64,000 nucleotides of DNA. It comes from a virus. Position numbers and translations under genes: made by a program. The DNA lies in the IMG/VR virus record IMGVR_UViG_3300033571_011685, positions 62,001 through 126,000 of that record; one strand, written 5' to 3'. Of the stretch, positions 19,391 through 27,993 are shown piece by piece (positions within the stretch are counted from its first letter, which is position 1; each line of letters opens with the position of its first letter). The notes below the pieces were generated by a model. That model was not told where the DNA came from and made no database searches. It was given only the letters and a program-made list of their open reading frames with translations.

Positions 19391-20101
19391 ATGTCACTAC
19401 CTAAAATTGACAAACCGATCTTTACCATGATGTATCCTTCTCAAAAGAGAGAAATCAAGTTTAGACCGTTTCTGGTCAAAGAAGAAAAGATTCTGCTGAT
19501 CGCTCAACAGGGCGGTGTAGATAAAGACATTGTACAAGCCATCAAGCAGATTCTCAAGAACTGTGTGCTTGATGAGAAATTCAATGTCGATGATCTGACG
19601 ACGTTCGACTTAGAATACATGTTCCTTAAACTGCGCTCTAAGTCAGTCAGCAACGTAGTGTCTCTGTCTTACCAGGATGTAGACGACGAGAAGATCTACG
19701 ACTTCGACGTCAATCTCGATGAGATCGAACTGACATTCACCGAAGATCATAACAACAAGATCGCTATTAACGATGAAGTCGGCATCATCATGAAGTGGCC
19801 GTCAGTGAACGTGGTCAACGATACACCTGAAGAAGCTACAGAGATCGACATCACCGATCATCTTATTCGCAACTGTATCGATAAGATCTACGATGCAGAG
19901 ACCGTATACGACGTCAAAGAATACTCTGAAGACGAAATCGTGGACTTCATCGATAACCTCGACGTCAATACTTACGAGAAGATAGGCAAGTTTTTCGAGA
20001 GTCTGCCGAAGCTGAAGCATACGTTGAAGTATACTAATAGCAACGGCACTGAGAGAGTCATCGAGCTACAAGGAATTCGTGATTTTTTTACGTGGGGCTG
20101 A
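19391..20101 (+). CDS. 26: Tail/baseplate hub assembly chaperone gp26-like
   Basis: 236 aa (T4 gp26: 208 aa). The opening (PIFTMMYPSQKREIKFRPFLVKEEKILLIAQ) and helical segment (DIVQAIKQILKNCVLDE, then LEYMFLKLRSKSVSN) are typical of the T4 baseplate/hub chaperone family (T4_baseplate, gp26/gp51). These behave like the tail assembly chaperones encoded before tape-measure genes in other phages. A GGAGATATAAT leader gives a good ribosome site. It ends at 20099-20101, just after a run of seven T's where a -1 frameshift would continue translation. Confidence 0.83.
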   Translation: MSLPKIDKPIFTMMYPSQKREIKFRPFLVKEEKILLIAQQGGVDKDIVQAIKQILKNCVLDEKFNVDDLTTFDLEYMFLKLRSKSVSNVVSLSYQDVDDEKIYDFDVNLDEIELTFTEDHNNKIAINDEVGIIMKWPSVNVVNDTPEEATEIDITDHLIRNCIDKIYDAETVYDVKEYSEDEIVDFIDNLDVNTYEKIGKFFESLPKLKHTLKYTNSNGTERVIELQGIRDFFTWG

Positions 20102-20154
20102 ATCATACCTCACTGAATCATTACTTCTCCCTGATGTTCTCTTTGATTCAGCAC

Positions 20155-20162
20155 CATAAATA
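20155..20162 (+). promoter_or_regulatory. Candidate late promoter (CATAAATA)
   Basis: CATAAATA on the plus strand, 103 bases before the tape-measure-like gene, inside the frameshift extension. It matches NATAAATA. Confidence 0.4.
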
Positions 20163-20264
20163 CTCTATTAGTGATATTGAAAATCTGATGCCTTTTGAAA
20201 GAGACATCTACGTTGACATGCTGCTTGATTATCTAGAAGAACAAAAGGCAGAGTTTAACAGATA

Positions 20265-23219
20265 ATGGCAAGAGGCCCAAAAGTAAGAGCACCTGGCTCC
20301 GGCGGCGGAGGATCACGTGGCGGTCGTCGCGGTGGAGCTGGAGGAAAGAGAAGAGCGAGTGGTGGCGGCGGAAAGAGTTTGGCCGCGGCAGCAGCTCTGT
20401 CTGCACTCTTCGGCGGAGGCGGACTTGCTTCTGGTGTAAAGGGCAAGAAAGGTGGTCCAGGCGGAGCAGGTGGTCGCGGAGGCGGCGGCGAGGCAGAATA
20501 CAAGCCTTTACCTTCTTTTAATAAGCCTACGGCTCAAGTCAAACGTTACTCTAATCCTACGCTGAGCAACATATCCGACCAGATCGGTATGATGGTTCGT
20601 GGCCTCGTTATTCAAGAAAAGCTATTAGAGAGACAGAGCCAAGATCTACAATTTGGTTACAAGGAAATGGCTCGAGCTACGCGTGAAAAGAACGCAGAGT
20701 CCGGAGCCATGGCCATCGGAGGATCTGGCGCTTTGCCGATGGATGCCATCAAGAGCATGGCTGAATCATTCTCGGCCTTTGATCTTGCTTTGAAAGAAGC
20801 GACGGCTCTACTCAATGACATCAATGAAAACGGGGGCGGCGCCGGAGGACCTGGAATGCCGCTTGGTGTTCCAGACAAAGCTCCTAAGACTGCTAGAAAG
20901 CCTCCTCATAAATCATATCAATTTGTTCCTAAAGCTCAGGCGCTAGATGCTGACGGAGCAGTTAAAAAGGGTTTCGAAGCCGTAACAGACAAGAACGGCA
21001 GAGTAGTAGGTTATAGAAAGAAGCCTGGATTCATCGAGCGACAGCGTAGACAGATTACACGTGACGTCAAAGCCTTAAGACAGGCTGGAGTAAAAGCTTT
21101 TCGCCAAAAAATTCGTAACCCATTCATGAAGTTTTATCGCACACAAAAGAGGCGATTGACTAAAGCATTCACTCGTGTAAAAGATGCTGCTATGGCCAAG
21201 CTTGGAGAATGGGGACAAGCCGCCAAGAATGCCATGGGAAAAGTCGGCGGGCGGGCTGGACAAGTACTAGAGAAGATCCTCAAAGATCCAAGAGTCAGTA
21301 AAGTATTAGAAGCTATCAAGAAAGCCGGTGGCAGAGTAAATGCCATGACTCTTGGTCGTGTCGCGCTCTACGTCTGGGCTTTATGGGAGCCTATCTCGGG
21401 AATCTTTAATACTTTTAAAAATAAAGACAAGCTTTCTGACAATGAGTTTAAGCAGCAGATGTCGCAACACGTCGCAGATCTTATCTCTGAGGCGGGTGTT
21501 CTTGTAGCCACCGAAATCGTATCTGCGTTTGTTCTAGCAACAATAGGTTCAGTCGTTCCGGGTATCGGTACAGTCATTGGTTTCATCTTAGGTCTGATCG
21601 TAGGTGGTTTCGCCTACGCTATCATCAGCTTTATCTATGGAAAGACAGCAGAAGAAGCTGTCGAAGGCGTCATACAAAAACTAGTCGGTCTTATCATCGA
21701 AGCTGCCTATAAGATTAGAGGAAACAAACGAGAGTCTGCCAGCAGAACTACTCCGGCTCAGACTAGACCGCAGACTAGAGGTGGAGCTGCACAAAATACG
21801 CAAAAAATAAGCGGCAGCGGTACAGTTCCTCGCGGAGGTGGAGCTAAATCCAATCTCGGAGTTATCAAGAACCTAACAGTAGCAGACATCATCAACGACG
21901 CTGCGCAAAAGGCAGGGATCGATCCTGTAGCTCTGATGGCAATTGCTAGTGAAAATGCCGGGTTTGATCCTCGCAAGAAGATGGAAAACGTCACAGGCAA
22001 AGAGTTGTTTCCGCTGACTCAAGAACAATGGAAACAAATTACAGGAAAATACGGCTCGGCATTTCCTCAGCTTAAAGCTGGTATCAATGATCCTCGTGCG
22101 GCATCTATAGCATCAGCGCTTCTTCTCAAAGACGCTCAAGATTTCTTGGCTACAAATAAATTGCCTACGACTGCGCCTGCGCTCTATGCATCATGGCTGT
22201 TCGGTCAAGACGGTGCTTATAAGTTACTTACATCAAAACCTGACGACGTGGCATCGAAGCTTCTTCCTGAAGCCGCAGGAAGAAGGCCAGAACTATTTAA
22301 AAACTCTGCTGGTCAAGACGTAACATCTCAAGAATTAGTCAAAGCTTTGTATGACACCACCGTCAGAACAAAGAAAGAAGCAGGCGGCAAAAAGAGTAAG
22401 CGAGCTCCCGGTGAAACTAACGGAGGTTCATCTTCAAGCCCAAGCGGCGGAGGAAATACTTCGCCCGAGGGGGCAACACCTGCTGCTTCTCCTGCCGCTG
22501 CCACTCCGGCACCGGCAGCTAGTTCATCTTCTCCAGGCGCAAGCTCCACTGGCGGAGAAACTGCTTCTCCAGCCGCTGCAGCTGCTCCTGCTGCGAGTAC
22601 TGGCGGAAATGCTTCCGCAACTCCTACAGCCTCTTCTCCCTCTGCAGTTCCGGCAGCTGGAACTCCTCCAACACCAGGCGCTACAACTACACCTGGAGGA
22701 ATGGCTAAAGTAGAATTGCCGGGCGATAAAGCTCCAACGCCCGGTGCTCCAAGTGCAACTTCTCCAGGAGCAGTTCCTGCAGGAGGATCTTCTCCGACTC
22801 CTGGTTCAGAAATAAACAAGGCGGCAAAAGCTGAGACAGAAGGTGCTCCAGCAGCTCCAGTCGATCCTAAAAAAATCAAGGAAATAGAAGAAAAGGGCCA
22901 GAAAGAAGCAGCTCTTAACGGTGCTCCGGCCGCGGCAATTCCTACACCTGGAGTTCCTCCTGCAAAAGATATGGCGGCTAAAGTCTCTGCTGCGTCTAAA
23001 GAAATTGAAAAAGAATTAAACACTCCGACGTCTCAGGTCAACAGTGAGCCTAACACAGAAGCTAGCTCGCGTAAGCCGGCGATACTTCCATCAGGCTCTG
23101 CAGGTAGAGCCGGCACTGGTCTCGTTCTTTCTCCATACTATAATCCTGGCGATATCTCCAAGTCCATATACTTTTCACCCATTACATATCCAGCTGACGC
23201 TGCTGGTTCGAGGTCATAA
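20265..23219 (+). CDS. Tape-measure/hub-like tail protein with degenerate transglycosylase domain
   Basis: 984 aa, positioned right after the tail chaperone as expected for a tape measure (T4 gp29 position). Residues 1-75 are Gly/Arg-rich. Residues ~75-360 are basic and helical. Residues ~363-384 and ~410-460 are hydrophobic, membrane-like and Gly-rich. Residues ~541-690 look like a soluble-lytic-transglycosylase-type domain (AGIDPVALMAIASENAGFDP, then FPLTQEQWKQI), with Glu in the usual catalytic position. Residues ~710-880 are Pro/Ala/Ser/Thr low complexity. The start codon overlaps the preceding TAA; the stop overlaps the next ATG. Confidence 0.72.
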   Translation: MARGPKVRAPGSGGGGSRGGRRGGAGGKRRASGGGGKSLAAAAALSALFGGGGLASGVKGKKGGPGGAGGRGGGGEAEYKPLPSFNKPTAQVKRYSNPTLSNISDQIGMMVRGLVIQEKLLERQSQDLQFGYKEMARATREKNAESGAMAIGGSGALPMDAIKSMAESFSAFDLALKEATALLNDINENGGGAGGPGMPLGVPDKAPKTARKPPHKSYQFVPKAQALDADGAVKKGFEAVTDKNGRVVGYRKKPGFIERQRRQITRDVKALRQAGVKAFRQKIRNPFMKFYRTQKRRLTKAFTRVKDAAMAKLGEWGQAAKNAMGKVGGRAGQVLEKILKDPRVSKVLEAIKKAGGRVNAMTLGRVALYVWALWEPISGIFNTFKNKDKLSDNEFKQQMSQHVADLISEAGVLVATEIVSAFVLATIGSVVPGIGTVIGFILGLIVGGFAYAIISFIYGKTAEEAVEGVIQKLVGLIIEAAYKIRGNKRESASRTTPAQTRPQTRGGAAQNTQKISGSGTVPRGGGAKSNLGVIKNLTVADIINDAAQKAGIDPVALMAIASENAGFDPRKKMENVTGKELFPLTQEQWKQITGKYGSAFPQLKAGINDPRAASIASALLLKDAQDFLATNKLPTTAPALYASWLFGQDGAYKLLTSKPDDVASKLLPEAAGRRPELFKNSAGQDVTSQELVKALYDTTVRTKKEAGGKKSKRAPGETNGGSSSSPSGGGNTSPEGATPAASPAAATPAPAASSSSPGASSTGGETASPAAAAAPAASTGGNASATPTASSPSAVPAAGTPPTPGATTTPGGMAKVELPGDKAPTPGAPSATSPGAVPAGGSSPTPGSEINKAAKAETEGAPAAPVDPKKIKEIEEKGQKEAALNGAPAAAIPTPGVPPAKDMAAKVSAASKEIEKELNTPTSQVNSEPNTEASSRKPAILPSGSAGRAGTGLVLSPYYNPGDISKSIYFSPITYPADAAGSRS

Positions 23220-26158
23220 TGGCAAAAGAACCAGTTACGATAGGCAATCAGAAGTTTATATACGACGAGAAGCGTGGAGGATGGATAGACTCCAAGTCTA
23301 AACAACCTGCAGATAAAGGTTTGCTGGCTATCTTAAACTCTGTTTCGAAAGAAACAAATGTCAAACCGAAAAGACTGAACATAGATCCTGCTGTAGCTCC
23401 TGTGTCAATGGGAACTACTAAGTTTGTCTATGATAAAAACTTGGGTTGGATAGACGAGAAGTCCAAAGTCCCAGCAGATCCTAAGTTCGCTTCTATGTTA
23501 GACGCGGCTGTCGGTGTGAAGAAGAAAGCCGTAACCGAAATCAAAAAAGACGTAGCCGAAAAAGCTATCAGCGGCGTAGGCTCTATAGTAAAGCCAAAAG
23601 ATAGCGCAGCTTATAAAAAGATCTCTGATAGATTAGGAGATGGGCTGGCTTCTATTCAACGCATAAACGGTCACACCGAAAACTTAATATCGGCTAATCG
23701 ATTTAAATACAAAGAAGAATCCAGAATCTCTAGAGAAAAGGCTCGAGAAGGCGGAAGTTCTGGAGCCACACAGACAGATGGTACGGCCGCGCAGTCTATG
23801 TCAGTCATGGCTGTCCTCGTCTCTTCTGTTACAGACAGCATGAATGAGTTTGTCGCTGTGCTCAAAGACACCAAACAAAGGGGTGGTTTCGGCGGAGGTG
23901 GTCTAGGAGGCGTAGTCAATGACGTCGTCGAAGGCGGATCTTCTATGTTTACTAACATAGTCGGTGGAGCCATAGCTGCTGTAGGCGTCGTCGGTACTGG
24001 ATTAGCAATAGGCAAAAAAGCCACTGAGGATGACGAACGTCCTGGTGTAGCGCCTATCGAATCTCCTGCGGCAACGCGAGTAGATAATCAACAAGCTCAG
24101 ACTCCTGAAGAAGGTCAAGGAGAAGAGGAAGAGCCTGCTTCGACGACTTCTAGCGGAGGCGCTGCGGTTCCTGTTGCTGCAGCTTCTAAAGCTGCAGCCG
24201 GAATACCTACTAGAGAAGAGAGTGAATCTGGAGGAGATCGTGGTGGAGGCTCCAAGAACATTAAGGTTCAGGTGCAAACTCCTGAAGAGCGCGGTAAACT
24301 AGAAGAGCCTCAACGCAAATCTAAGACGTCGTTTAAAGTAGCTCCCAAAAAAGAAGAGAAGAAAGAGGCTACTTCGAAGCCCCCATCTGGACAATCAGCT
24401 CGAAGAGTATCTACTGGGACTCCTCCAGGTGGAGCGAAGGGACCTGCGCAAGCTACATCGTCTAGAAAAGAGCCTGCAGCTCCTAAAGTTTCTTGGGCAA
24501 AAGCATTCGCCGACATCGGTAAAGCTTTAACGGATATCAAAAAATCTATAGCAAGTGCTATTAGAAGCGGAGCTGGTGCTATTCAAAGGGCTGGTTCTGC
24601 AGTATCAGAAGCAGTGTCTGGTGCTGTGACTGCAGTCACTGAGACTGCTGCAGGTATGGGTGAAACTGTCAATGCTCCGACTTCTGGTAACGCCGCTCTT
24701 ATATTTCAGACTGCCAAGCGTAAGGGATATGACGACAGAATGGCCGTGGCGTTTGTTTCCGTGGCACAAAAAGAGTCTGGTCTAAATCCCGCTCGAGGCG
24801 AAGTCATGAACTATACGTCTCAGCAGAGACTGGTTCAGGTTTTCGGTAATCGCGTTCAACCAAACCCATCGGCATATCTCAGAAATCCTCAAGCTCTTGC
24901 AAACAAGGTATATGGACCTGGAGACAGAGTCGGCAGGAGCTTAGGAAATACCGGTCCAAACGATGGATGGACGTATAGAGGTCGTGGATTCAACCAGCTA
25001 ACTGGTAAAGCTAACTACGCCGACATCACTTCTAAGCTCGCACGAACCGGATCTAATATCAATCTGGTCAGAAATCCAGATGCATTGGCAGATCCAAGAA
25101 CAGCTGTGGAAGCCTTCTTTGCTTTTTATGAAACAAATCGTGTTCTCAGAGGTAGAAAGACCGCAAGAAGTCAATCAGAAGCGAACAGATTAGTCACTGA
25201 TGCCACCGGCGGGCGTGAAGGATTTAGTAACACGAGATTCGGTCAAGAAAACTTAGCAAAAGTTGAAGGCTTTTCACGAAACTATACGAGCGCTGGCACT
25301 CTATCACAATTAGCTACAGGAGCGACAGAAGGAGCTGCAGCTGTAGGCAGCGCAGTAGTTTCTACAGGTCAACGTATAGGTGGAGCTATTACTGCAGCTG
25401 GTAGAGGCGTTAGAGGTATGGCATACGAGGCCTCTAGAGCTGCCATCTCTGCCATGGGCATTCGAGGAACGAACGGTAACCTCGAGACTAGTCAGTTGGC
25501 TCCTATCGGCGTAGGATCTCTCAAAGCTGCACCTCCAGCTGCTCAGGCCATAAGAGCTCTACGTACGGCAGCTGAGCGAGATGGCGTTAGGATCGGTGTA
25601 ACAGATGCCTATAGAAACTATGCTACTCAGGTAGATCTAAAGAGACGTAAAGGTAGAATGGCAGCCACACCAGGCAGATCTAATCACGGTTGGGGTTTGG
25701 CATTTGACCTTAGTGACAATGGAAGTGGTCTTCGCGAAGGCAGTAGAGCTGCCAATTGGCTGCGTCAGAATGCTCCGCGCTTCGGCATCTTTGGTCCACT
25801 CGCAAGTCCATATGAATTGTGGCACTGGGAATATCGAGGAGGAGGAACTGGCAATTCCAATACTCCTACCACTCCACCTCCACAAGAAAGGAGCGCGCCA
25901 GCTGGTCAACCACCGAGAGGAAATGTACCAGCTCCTAGATCTGATAGACCAGCCGCGGATCAAGCTATTCAGCAGGTAGCCATTCAGCAGGCAGCGGATC
26001 GCAGAAGAAGAAACGCCGCAGTAAATGGAGGAAATACTCAGACGAGAGGCGGTAATACCCGAGCGGGTGGAAATACTACCAATCGTGGAGGCACTGGGGG
26101 AGGAAACAGGCGACCGGTAGAATCTTCAGGTGGTCTGTGGAAATCATTGTTCGGATAA
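23219..26158 (+). CDS. Tail-associated peptidoglycan hydrolase: GH19-like lysozyme plus M15 (VanY-like) peptidase
   Basis: 979 aa. Residues ~7-36 and ~63-93 are two copies of a short motif (KFIYDEKRGGWID / KFVYDKNLGWIDEKSK-PAD). A hydrophobic Gly/Val segment lies near residue 245. Residues ~484-694 match GH19 phage lysozymes: AVAFVSVAQKESGLNP with the catalytic Glu, NPQALANKVYG, and GWTYRGRGFNQLTGKANY. Residues ~787-870 match M15 D,D-carboxypeptidases: SNHGWGLAFDL and ELWHWEY supply the His/Asp metal ligands. The C-terminus is Gly/Asn/Arg-rich. Glycan cleavage and peptide cleavage in one tail protein suggest cell-wall penetration during entry, replacing the missing gp5 lysozyme (inference). 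Confidence 0.87.
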   Translation: MAKEPVTIGNQKFIYDEKRGGWIDSKSKQPADKGLLAILNSVSKETNVKPKRLNIDPAVAPVSMGTTKFVYDKNLGWIDEKSKVPADPKFASMLDAAVGVKKKAVTEIKKDVAEKAISGVGSIVKPKDSAAYKKISDRLGDGLASIQRINGHTENLISANRFKYKEESRISREKAREGGSSGATQTDGTAAQSMSVMAVLVSSVTDSMNEFVAVLKDTKQRGGFGGGGLGGVVNDVVEGGSSMFTNIVGGAIAAVGVVGTGLAIGKKATEDDERPGVAPIESPAATRVDNQQAQTPEEGQGEEEEPASTTSSGGAAVPVAAASKAAAGIPTREESESGGDRGGGSKNIKVQVQTPEERGKLEEPQRKSKTSFKVAPKKEEKKEATSKPPSGQSARRVSTGTPPGGAKGPAQATSSRKEPAAPKVSWAKAFADIGKALTDIKKSIASAIRSGAGAIQRAGSAVSEAVSGAVTAVTETAAGMGETVNAPTSGNAALIFQTAKRKGYDDRMAVAFVSVAQKESGLNPARGEVMNYTSQQRLVQVFGNRVQPNPSAYLRNPQALANKVYGPGDRVGRSLGNTGPNDGWTYRGRGFNQLTGKANYADITSKLARTGSNINLVRNPDALADPRTAVEAFFAFYETNRVLRGRKTARSQSEANRLVTDATGGREGFSNTRFGQENLAKVEGFSRNYTSAGTLSQLATGATEGAAAVGSAVVSTGQRIGGAITAAGRGVRGMAYEASRAAISAMGIRGTNGNLETSQLAPIGVGSLKAAPPAAQAIRALRTAAERDGVRIGVTDAYRNYATQVDLKRRKGRMAATPGRSNHGWGLAFDLSDNGSGLREGSRAANWLRQNAPRFGIFGPLASPYELWHWEYRGGGTGNSNTPTTPPPQERSAPAGQPPRGNVPAPRSDRPAADQAIQQVAIQQAADRRRRNAAVNGGNTQTRGGNTRAGGNTTNRGGTGGGNRRPVESSGGLWKSLFG

Positions 26159-26160
26159 AA

Positions 26161-26186
26161 AAAGAGGGAGCCGAAGCTCCCTCTTT
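26161..26186. terminator. Bidirectional rho-independent terminator
   Basis: An 11-bp perfect stem (AAAGAGGGAGC / GCTCCCTCTTT) with a CGAA tetraloop, preceded by A's and followed by T's. It lies between the convergent tail-hydrolase and gp32 genes and can end transcription from both sides. Confidence 0.9.
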
Positions 26187-26189
26187 CTC

Positions 26190-27098
26190 TTAGTCATCCT
26201 GCAACTTCTTGAAGAAGTCGTCTAGATCCTCATCTTCATCAGAGGAACCTGCCAGTGCAGGAGCGGCCGCTTCCTTCAGCTGAGGCGCAGGAGCTTCAGT
26301 GTGCCAAGGAACATCGTCCTCATCGACCGTAGCACGAGCAGCTGCAGTGGTAGCAGTGCCAGTCAGACCGAGAACACGATTAAGCTTGGCTTCCAGCTCA
26401 GCGAACGACTTGAAGTTAGAACGATCGAGGAAGGGCTGCAGCTTGTGCTCGCTCTTGTAGATCGCTTCCAGCTCGTCGTCACCAGCCAGCGGACGTTCGG
26501 CATCGAACTCAGACTTGTCGTAGTTGCGATAGCCTTCTACCTGGCGAATCTTCAGCTTGAAGTTGGCGCCGTTCCAAAGATCAAACGGATTGATCGGAGC
26601 GTCGTCAGGAAACTGAGGATTCATGAGGTCATTGATCTTGTCGAAGATCTTCTTGCCATACTTGTACAAGAAAACCTTGCCTTCGTTTTCCGGGTTTGCC
26701 GGATCAGAGACGACATAGATGTTCGAGATGTAGGTCAGACGACGCTTCTGCTTGCGAGCCTGTTCCTTGTCCTTGTCGTTGCCTGAATTCCAGAGCTTGG
26801 AATTGTACTCGCCGACAGGATCCTTCTCACCGATGGTGGTCAGTGAGTTCTCAATGTACCAACCGGCGGGGCCCTGGAATCCATGATCCCAGATACGAAT
26901 GAACGGCAGATCTTCACCGTCAGGAGCAGGAAGAAAGCGAATGACAGCGTAGCCGTTGCCAGCCTTGTCTACGCTAGGCTTCCAAAAACGATCGTCGTCG
27001 TTGCTGTTGCTCTGAGTGGTGGTATTCAGCTTGCTAAGGGCTTGATTAAGCTTATCGAAGCTGTTCGCCGACTGGCGCTTGAGGTCTGCAAATGACAT
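26190..27098 (-). CDS. 32: Single-stranded DNA-binding protein gp32
   Basis: 302 aa (T4: 301). N-terminal LAST-like cooperativity region (SFADLKRQSANSFDKLNQAL), an OB-fold core (YAVIRFLPAPDGEDLPFIRIWDHGF, NIYVVSDPANPENEGKVFLYKYGKKIFDKI, INPFDLWNGANFKLKI), and a strongly acidic tail (SSDEDEDLDDFFKKL) that recruits replication proteins. It has no Cys, so the T4 zinc site is absent, as in cyanophage gp32. AAGGAAACACACAT gives its ribosome site. It is the last gene of 33-59-32, the same order as T4. Confidence 0.95.
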   Translation of the reverse strand: MSFADLKRQSANSFDKLNQALSKLNTTTQSNSNDDDRFWKPSVDKAGNGYAVIRFLPAPDGEDLPFIRIWDHGFQGPAGWYIENSLTTIGEKDPVGEYNSKLWNSGNDKDKEQARKQKRRLTYISNIYVVSDPANPENEGKVFLYKYGKKIFDKINDLMNPQFPDDAPINPFDLWNGANFKLKIRQVEGYRNYDKSEFDAERPLAGDDELEAIYKSEHKLQPFLDRSNFKSFAELEAKLNRVLGLTGTATTAAARATVDEDDVPWHTEAPAPQLKEAAAPALAGSSDEDEDLDDFFKKLQDD

Positions 27099-27166
27099 AT
27101 GTGTGTTTCCTTATATTGCGTTGTATTGCGAGTTATCCACTTTGACATAATGATATTCTATATATC

Positions 27167-27742
27167 TCACTCCACAAACTTGTTCTTCAATATTTCGCGA
27201 CACTTGAATGCATCGTAGTTGAAGAAAGGCTTGTACTTGACGAGCTTGGTATATAGGTCTGGCCAAAGCACGTTGTCTTGTATGTGCTTGTTCCAGTGCG
27301 GGAAAAAACCGACAATATCGTTGAGGATAATGACGGTCTCTATAGACACCTCGCCTTGTCTATAAAGCTTGAGCAGCAATGGATGCTGTCCATTGTCTAC
27401 CTTAAAGTTATCGTTGAAGTTTGTACATAGTTTTTCTAAATCTTGCGTAAAGATATAGGTCAGAGACTGCTGTCTCTTCTGCCATGCAACGTAGTTGTCT
27501 TCAGCCTCATTCGTAAAGAGGTCTCCGATCCAAGTAACCTTTGAGGCTATTAGATTGGAGACCAGATACTTTAAAGGATCTTTATGTTTGGAGAGCTTGT
27601 AATACTGATACTTGTCTTTACGAGTATCGAAAGACGCCGCGTTGGCGTTGACCTTGCCGTTGTACTTAAAGTAGTCGTAGGCAGGTTTCGTGAAATGCAT
27701 CTTCAGAGCTTGAAAAAGCTGGTATGTTTCGAATGGTGACAC
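27167..27742 (-). CDS. 59: Replicative helicase loader gp59
   Basis: 191 aa (T4: 217). The alignment-quality segment KDKYQYYKLSKHKDPLKYLVSNLIASKVTWIGDL corresponds to the T4 stretch RRDKYFFQKLSEKY...ISNLVANQDAWIGDI, and VSIETVIILNDIVGFF corresponds to ISFETFILLDSFL. gp59 binds forked DNA and gp32 and loads the gp41 helicase. It is flanked by gp33 and gp32 as in T4. Confidence 0.9.
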   Translation of the reverse strand: MSPFETYQLFQALKMHFTKPAYDYFKYNGKVNANAASFDTRKDKYQYYKLSKHKDPLKYLVSNLIASKVTWIGDLFTNEAEDNYVAWQKRQQSLTYIFTQDLEKLCTNFNDNFKVDNGQHPLLLKLYRQGEVSIETVIILNDIVGFFPHWNKHIQDNVLWPDLYTKLVKYKPFFNYDAFKCREILKNKFVE

Positions 27743-27754
27743 GCTGTGCCTCCG

Positions 27755-27991
27755 TCATATAGGTAGTTTAGCTCGCTTAGGAAGGAAGTTAAGATCTTCT
27801 GCTTCGTTCCGCAGCCTCGCCTTGATCCGCTGGTTGTTGCGAATAAGTGAGGCTGCGGCTTCTATTTCCAATCCATTCTTTTCACAGTAATGAATGACAG
27901 CGTCGATATAGTCAATGTTATGATTAGCCACGATCTTATCGATCTCAATGCTAAACTTCTCTGTACTCATTACTTTTTCCAAATGATCCAT
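27755..27991 (-). CDS. 33: Late transcription coactivator gp33
   Basis: 78 aa (T4: 112). STEKFSIEIDKIVANHNIDYIDAVIHYCEKNGLEIEAAASLI with LNFLPKRAKLPI at the end matches the cyanophage gp33 pattern. gp33 links RNA polymerase to the gp45 sliding clamp to activate late promoters. An AAGGATAATT site sets the start at 27991, just after the SleB-like stop. Its presence fits the NATAAATA late boxes found across the window. Confidence 0.85.
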   Translation of the reverse strand: MDHLEKVMSTEKFSIEIDKIVANHNIDYIDAVIHYCEKNGLEIEAAASLIRNNQRIKARLRNEAEDLNFLPKRAKLPI

Positions 27992-27993
27992 AA

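Larger units (their letters stand above)
19391..20265 (+). other. Predicted -1 frameshift fusion of the gp26-like chaperone (gp26/gp51-like, ~291 aa)
   Basis: At 20083-20089 the zero frame reads gaT TTT TTT, a classic slippery heptamer. Slipping one base back continues for 58 codons to a TAA at 20263-20265 that overlaps the next ATG by one base. The extension reads YVGLNHTSLNHYFSLMF..., ending in LEEQKAEFNR, and resembles the small C-terminal partner of tail chaperones (HYF..FSLIQHHK, MPFERDIYVDMLL). No ribosome site precedes any ATG in this frame, which favours a fusion over a separate gene. Chaperone gene with -1 site directly before a tape-measure gene is the lambda G/G-T arrangement. Confidence 0.65.

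Noticed and set aside
22328-23023. 231-aa Ala/Gly/Pro frame on the minus strand
   Set aside because: It mirrors the Pro/Ala/Ser low-complexity tail of the tape-measure-like protein.
26301-26786. 161-aa open frame on the plus strand
   Set aside because: Antisense to gp32; no ribosome site and no family resemblance.
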